Assembly (NCBI GenBank): GCA_023406225.1
Contig: JAEXWS010000015.1
Coordinates: 1-24,754 of the forward strand
Source of the DNA: Bacillota bacterium
GTDB taxonomy: Bacteria > Bacillota > Clostridia > Oscillospirales > Oscillospiraceae
DNA length: 24,754 nt
Reading direction: 5' to 3'
The notes under the pieces were generated by a model that saw nothing but the letters and a program-made list of their open reading frames with translations, did no database searches and had not been told where the DNA came from. Of the stretch, positions 23,061 to 24,754 are shown piece after piece. Position 1 is the stretch's first letter. Every line of letters starts with the position of its first letter. The position numbers and the translations under genes are program-made.

Positions 23061-23931
23061 AGTCCGCACCTCCCAGCTCATAAATAAAGATCTCCTCCAG
23101 GGTCAAGGGCACCGCGTCCACCAGCATGGGGCTGTACGCCGCCACCCGCTCCTCCGCCTCCCTGGCCCCCATCCGCATGATGAGGGTGTGGATGCGGCCG
23201 ATCTTGCTGGCGTGGAGCACCGGAAGCTCCGGGGGGACCTGGGCCATGCCGTCGGCAAAGACCACCTGGAGCTTCACCATATTGTCCTGAAGCTGGGCCA
23301 GGGACCGCTCCAGCAGCACCCTGCCGTGGTCCATGATGCCCACGTGGTCGCACACGTCCTCCAGCTCCCGCAGATTGTGGGAGGAGATCAGCACCGTGGC
23401 GCCCCGCTGGGCCACGTCGTCCATCACCAGGGACCACACCTGCCGCCGCATCACCGGGTCCAGGCCGTCCACCGGCTCGTCCAGGATGAGATAATCCGGC
23501 ATGCAGCAAAGCGTCAGCCAAAAGGCCGCCTGCTTCTGCATCCCCTTGGAGAGGCGGCGGATGGCGCGCTTTTCGTCGATTTGAAAGACCTCTTTCAGCT
23601 TTTCATAGCGCTCCATGGAAAAGCTGGGATAAAATCCCCGGTACAGGCGCATCATATCCCGGACGGTGGACTGGAGAAAGTAATACCAGTCGTCCGGAAT
23701 GGCGGCCACCCGGGCCTTCAGCGCCGCGTTCTCCCACACCGGCTCCCCGCCGATGGAGACGCTGCCCCCGTCCTGGCGGTAAATGCCCGTCAGGTGCCGG
23801 ATCAGGGTGGACTTGCCCGCGCCGTTGGGGCCCACCAGCCCGTAGACGCTGCCCGCGGGGACGGACAGCGTGGCCCCGTCCAGCGCCGCGAAGCCGTCAA
23901 AGCGCTTGACGGCGTTTTTCACTTCGATCAT
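23035..23931 (-). CDS. ABC transporter ATP-binding protein (YtrB-like)
   Basis: A 298-residue ABC ATPase. Walker A is GPNGAGKST (residues 34-42), the signature is LSKGMQKQ (127-134), Walker B is LILDEPVDGLDP (148-159), and the switch His is in ISSHNLRE. The usual Q-loop Gln is replaced in AAIPDDWYYF, as I recall from related YtrB-like proteins. The roughly 80 residues after the nucleotide-binding domain form a C-terminal extension of unknown role. The ATG at 23931 overlaps the stop of the GntR gene in the form ATGA, with GGGGGAG upstream, and its own end overlaps the permease start. The two form one transporter. Confidence 0.95.
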   Translation of the reverse strand: MIEVKNAVKRFDGFAALDGATLSVPAGSVYGLVGPNGAGKSTLIRHLTGIYRQDGGSVSIGGEPVWENAALKARVAAIPDDWYYFLQSTVRDMMRLYRGFYPSFSMERYEKLKEVFQIDEKRAIRRLSKGMQKQAAFWLTLCCMPDYLILDEPVDGLDPVMRRQVWSLVMDDVAQRGATVLISSHNLRELEDVCDHVGIMDHGRVLLERSLAQLQDNMVKLQVVFADGMAQVPPELPVLHASKIGRIHTLIMRMGAREAEERVAAYSPMLVDAVPLTLEEIFIYELGGADYAVKDIVL

Positions 23932-24290
23932 GATGACTCCCCCTCCTTGATGAGGGCCAGCAGCTCCTCCTGGCCCACCCCCAGATACCGCAGCTCCGTC
24001 AGCAGCTCCCGCACCTTGTCCATCAGCTCCCGCCTGCGGTTTTCATCCGCGCCGGCGTCCGCCGCCGCGAAGCTCCCCTTGCCGGGAACGGAGTAGATGT
24101 ACCCCTCCCCCTCCAGTTCGTTGTAGGCCCGCTGAATGGTGTTGGGGTTGATGGCAAGCTGGGTCGCCAGGGACCGCACGGAGGGCAGCTTGTCGTCGGC
24201 GCCGATGGCTCCGGTGACGATCAGCTTCCGCAGCCCGTCCTTGATCTGTTCATAGATCGGGCGGGAATCCCGGTAGTTCAGGCTGATCAT
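23928..24290 (-). CDS. GntR-family transcriptional repressor (YtrA subfamily)
   Basis: A 120-residue regulator. It has a winged helix-turn-helix (about 8-75: PIYEQIKDGLRKLIVTGAI, LPSVRSLATQLAINPNTIQRAYNELEGEGYIYSVPGKG) and a short helical C-terminal arm of about 40 residues. This small arm, without a ligand-binding UTRA or FCD domain, is typical of YtrA-type repressors that head ABC-exporter operons. The ATG at 24290 has AAGGTGA about eight bases upstream; the longer open frame to 24389 would start inside the promoter. It is the first gene of the operon and the palindrome at 24342-24361 is its likely operator, giving negative autoregulation. Confidence 0.94.
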   Translation of the reverse strand: MISLNYRDSRPIYEQIKDGLRKLIVTGAIGADDKLPSVRSLATQLAINPNTIQRAYNELEGEGYIYSVPGKGSFAAADAGADENRRRELMDKVRELLTELRYLGVGQEELLALIKEGESS

Positions 24291-24341
24291 CCGTCTCACC
24301 TTCCCTTCCGCGGCGGTCCGCGGGCCGCCGCAATACTGTAT

Positions 24342-24361
24342 TAACTGTACTAGTACAGTTA
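24342..24361. promoter_or_regulatory. perfect 20-bp palindromic operator for the GntR repressor
   Basis: TAACTGTACTAGTACAGTTA is a perfect 20-bp palindrome lying across the expected transcription start, touching the -10 element. A further half-like word ACTGTA occurs at 24335-24340. The position and dyad symmetry fit a site for a YtrA-type GntR dimer. Confidence 0.8.
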
Positions 24362-24389
24362 GGATATCACGGAACCGTCCCGCTGTCAA
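24361..24389 (-). promoter_or_regulatory. promoter of the GntR-ABC-amidase operon
   Basis: On the minus strand the consensus TTGACA (24389-24384) is followed after 17 bases by TATCCT (24366-24361). The palindromic operator begins at the last base of the -10, so a bound repressor would block initiation. Confidence 0.8.
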
Positions 24390-24402
24390 GGGGGTCTTTC
24401 CT

Positions 24403-24423
24403 CCGGTTTAAAACCGGTTTTTT
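24403..24423 (+). terminator. possible small terminator between the divergent promoters
   Basis: A 6-bp stem (CCGGTT/AACCGG, three-base loop, 24403-24417) is followed by six T on the plus strand. No plus-strand gene lies upstream in this window, so its role would be to block transcripts running towards rpsO; it may also be chance. Confidence 0.35.
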
Positions 24424-24456
24424 CTCTTATAATAAGAAAAACGGGTGAAATACCCC

Positions 24457-24485
24457 TTTACAATCAAATTTATGTGTGATATATT
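24457..24485 (+). promoter_or_regulatory. rpsO promoter
   Basis: TTTACA (24457-24462) is followed after 17 bases by TATATT (24480-24485) in an AT-rich stretch. It lies 109 bases before the rpsO start, leaving a leader of about 100 bases. Confidence 0.75.
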
Positions 24486-24593
24486 CTCTAAGCACGCCAA
24501 CGTGCGAAAATCGCCCCGGCGCTTCGTTTTGCGGACTTTCACCATCCCAAGGCGCAGCCCCGCGGGGAATCATTTTGAAAGGTGGAAATTTCC
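24486..24593 (+). other. rpsO 5' leader with hairpins
   Basis: The leader of about 100 bases contains a GCACG-CCAA-CGTGC hairpin near 24491-24505 and a CCCCGCGGGG palindrome near 24558-24568, then AAAGGTGG as ribosome site. S15 represses its own mRNA through a structured leader in several bacterial groups, so an S15-binding leader is possible; no specific known motif is claimed. Confidence 0.4.
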
Positions 24594-24754
24594 ATGCTGC
24601 GCAAAGAAGAAAAGACCGCGATCATCGACGCCAACCGCACCCACGAGGGCGACACCGGCTCCCCCGAGGTCCAGGTGGCCATCCTCACCGAGCGGATCAA
24701 TGTGCTGACCAAGCACATGCAGGCCAACCCCCAGGACAAGCACTCCAACCGGGG
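24594..24754 (+). CDS. rpsO: 30S ribosomal protein S15 (partial, 3' end beyond the window)
   Basis: The first 53 codons are present and match ribosomal protein S15 closely: MLRKEEKTAIIDANRTHEGD, then TGSPEVQVAILTERINVLTKHM and KDKHSNRG-like QDKHSNRG at the window edge. S15 binds 16S rRNA early in assembly of the small-subunit platform. The ATG at 24594 has AAAGGTGG about nine bases upstream. The gene is divergent from the GntR operon and has its own promoter and leader. Usual length is 87-89 residues, so about 35 codons lie outside the window. Confidence 0.96.
   Translation, partial: MLRKEEKTAIIDANRTHEGDTGSPEVQVAILTERINVLTKHMQANPQDKHSNR

Overview
The window looks like a chromosomal segment of a high-GC, Gram-positive-lineage anaerobe of the Bacillota, most likely Oscillospiraceae (Flavonifractor/Lawsonibacter/Oscillibacter-like). 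The basis is the mutS-mutL-miaA-hfq and lspA-rluD neighbourhoods, a T-box leader on ileS, a YtrA/YtrB-type GntR-ABC operon and strong AGGAGG-type ribosome binding sites. The assignment comes from gene content only; no database comparison was possible. Almost everything is on the minus strand. The exceptions are one 86-aa gene and the start of rpsO.

Region 1 (1-8517, minus strand) reads right to left as an MBL-fold hydrolase, mutS, a CPBP membrane protease, mutL, a flavodoxin-fold oxidoreductase, miaA, hfq and the N-terminus of a membrane-anchored protein. It is a mismatch-repair and tRNA-modification/RNA-chaperone cluster in which mutS and mutL are separated by the protease gene and by a decayed repeat copy.

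Region 2 (8518-12902) is the unusual part. Two roughly 675-bp, gene-free, hairpin-rich repeats (A, 8547-9219; B, 12182-12861) lie in inverted orientation around a 2.96-kb segment. That segment carries a small XRE-type regulator, a divergent 86-aa protein gene with an overlapping promoter/operator, miaB and a HAD phosphatase. A third, eroded partial copy (C, 4111-4270) sits between mutL and the protease gene. The two full copies keep the same predicted stems although parts of their sequence differ; no transposase is present.

Region 3 (12903-18855, minus) holds acyltransferase-lspA-rluD as one operon, and ileS with its own promoter, an isoleucine T-box riboswitch and a strong terminator.

Region 4 (18856-24754) holds a secreted protein of unknown function, a 56-aa protein, and a compact operon of GntR repressor, ABC ATPase, ABC permease and membrane-anchored N-acetylmuramoyl-L-alanine amidase. 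The operon promoter is followed by a perfect 20-bp palindromic operator. The window ends in the first 53 codons of rpsO on the plus strand.

Start codons were chosen from ribosome-binding-site spacing. In several genes this gives a shorter protein than the longest open frame.
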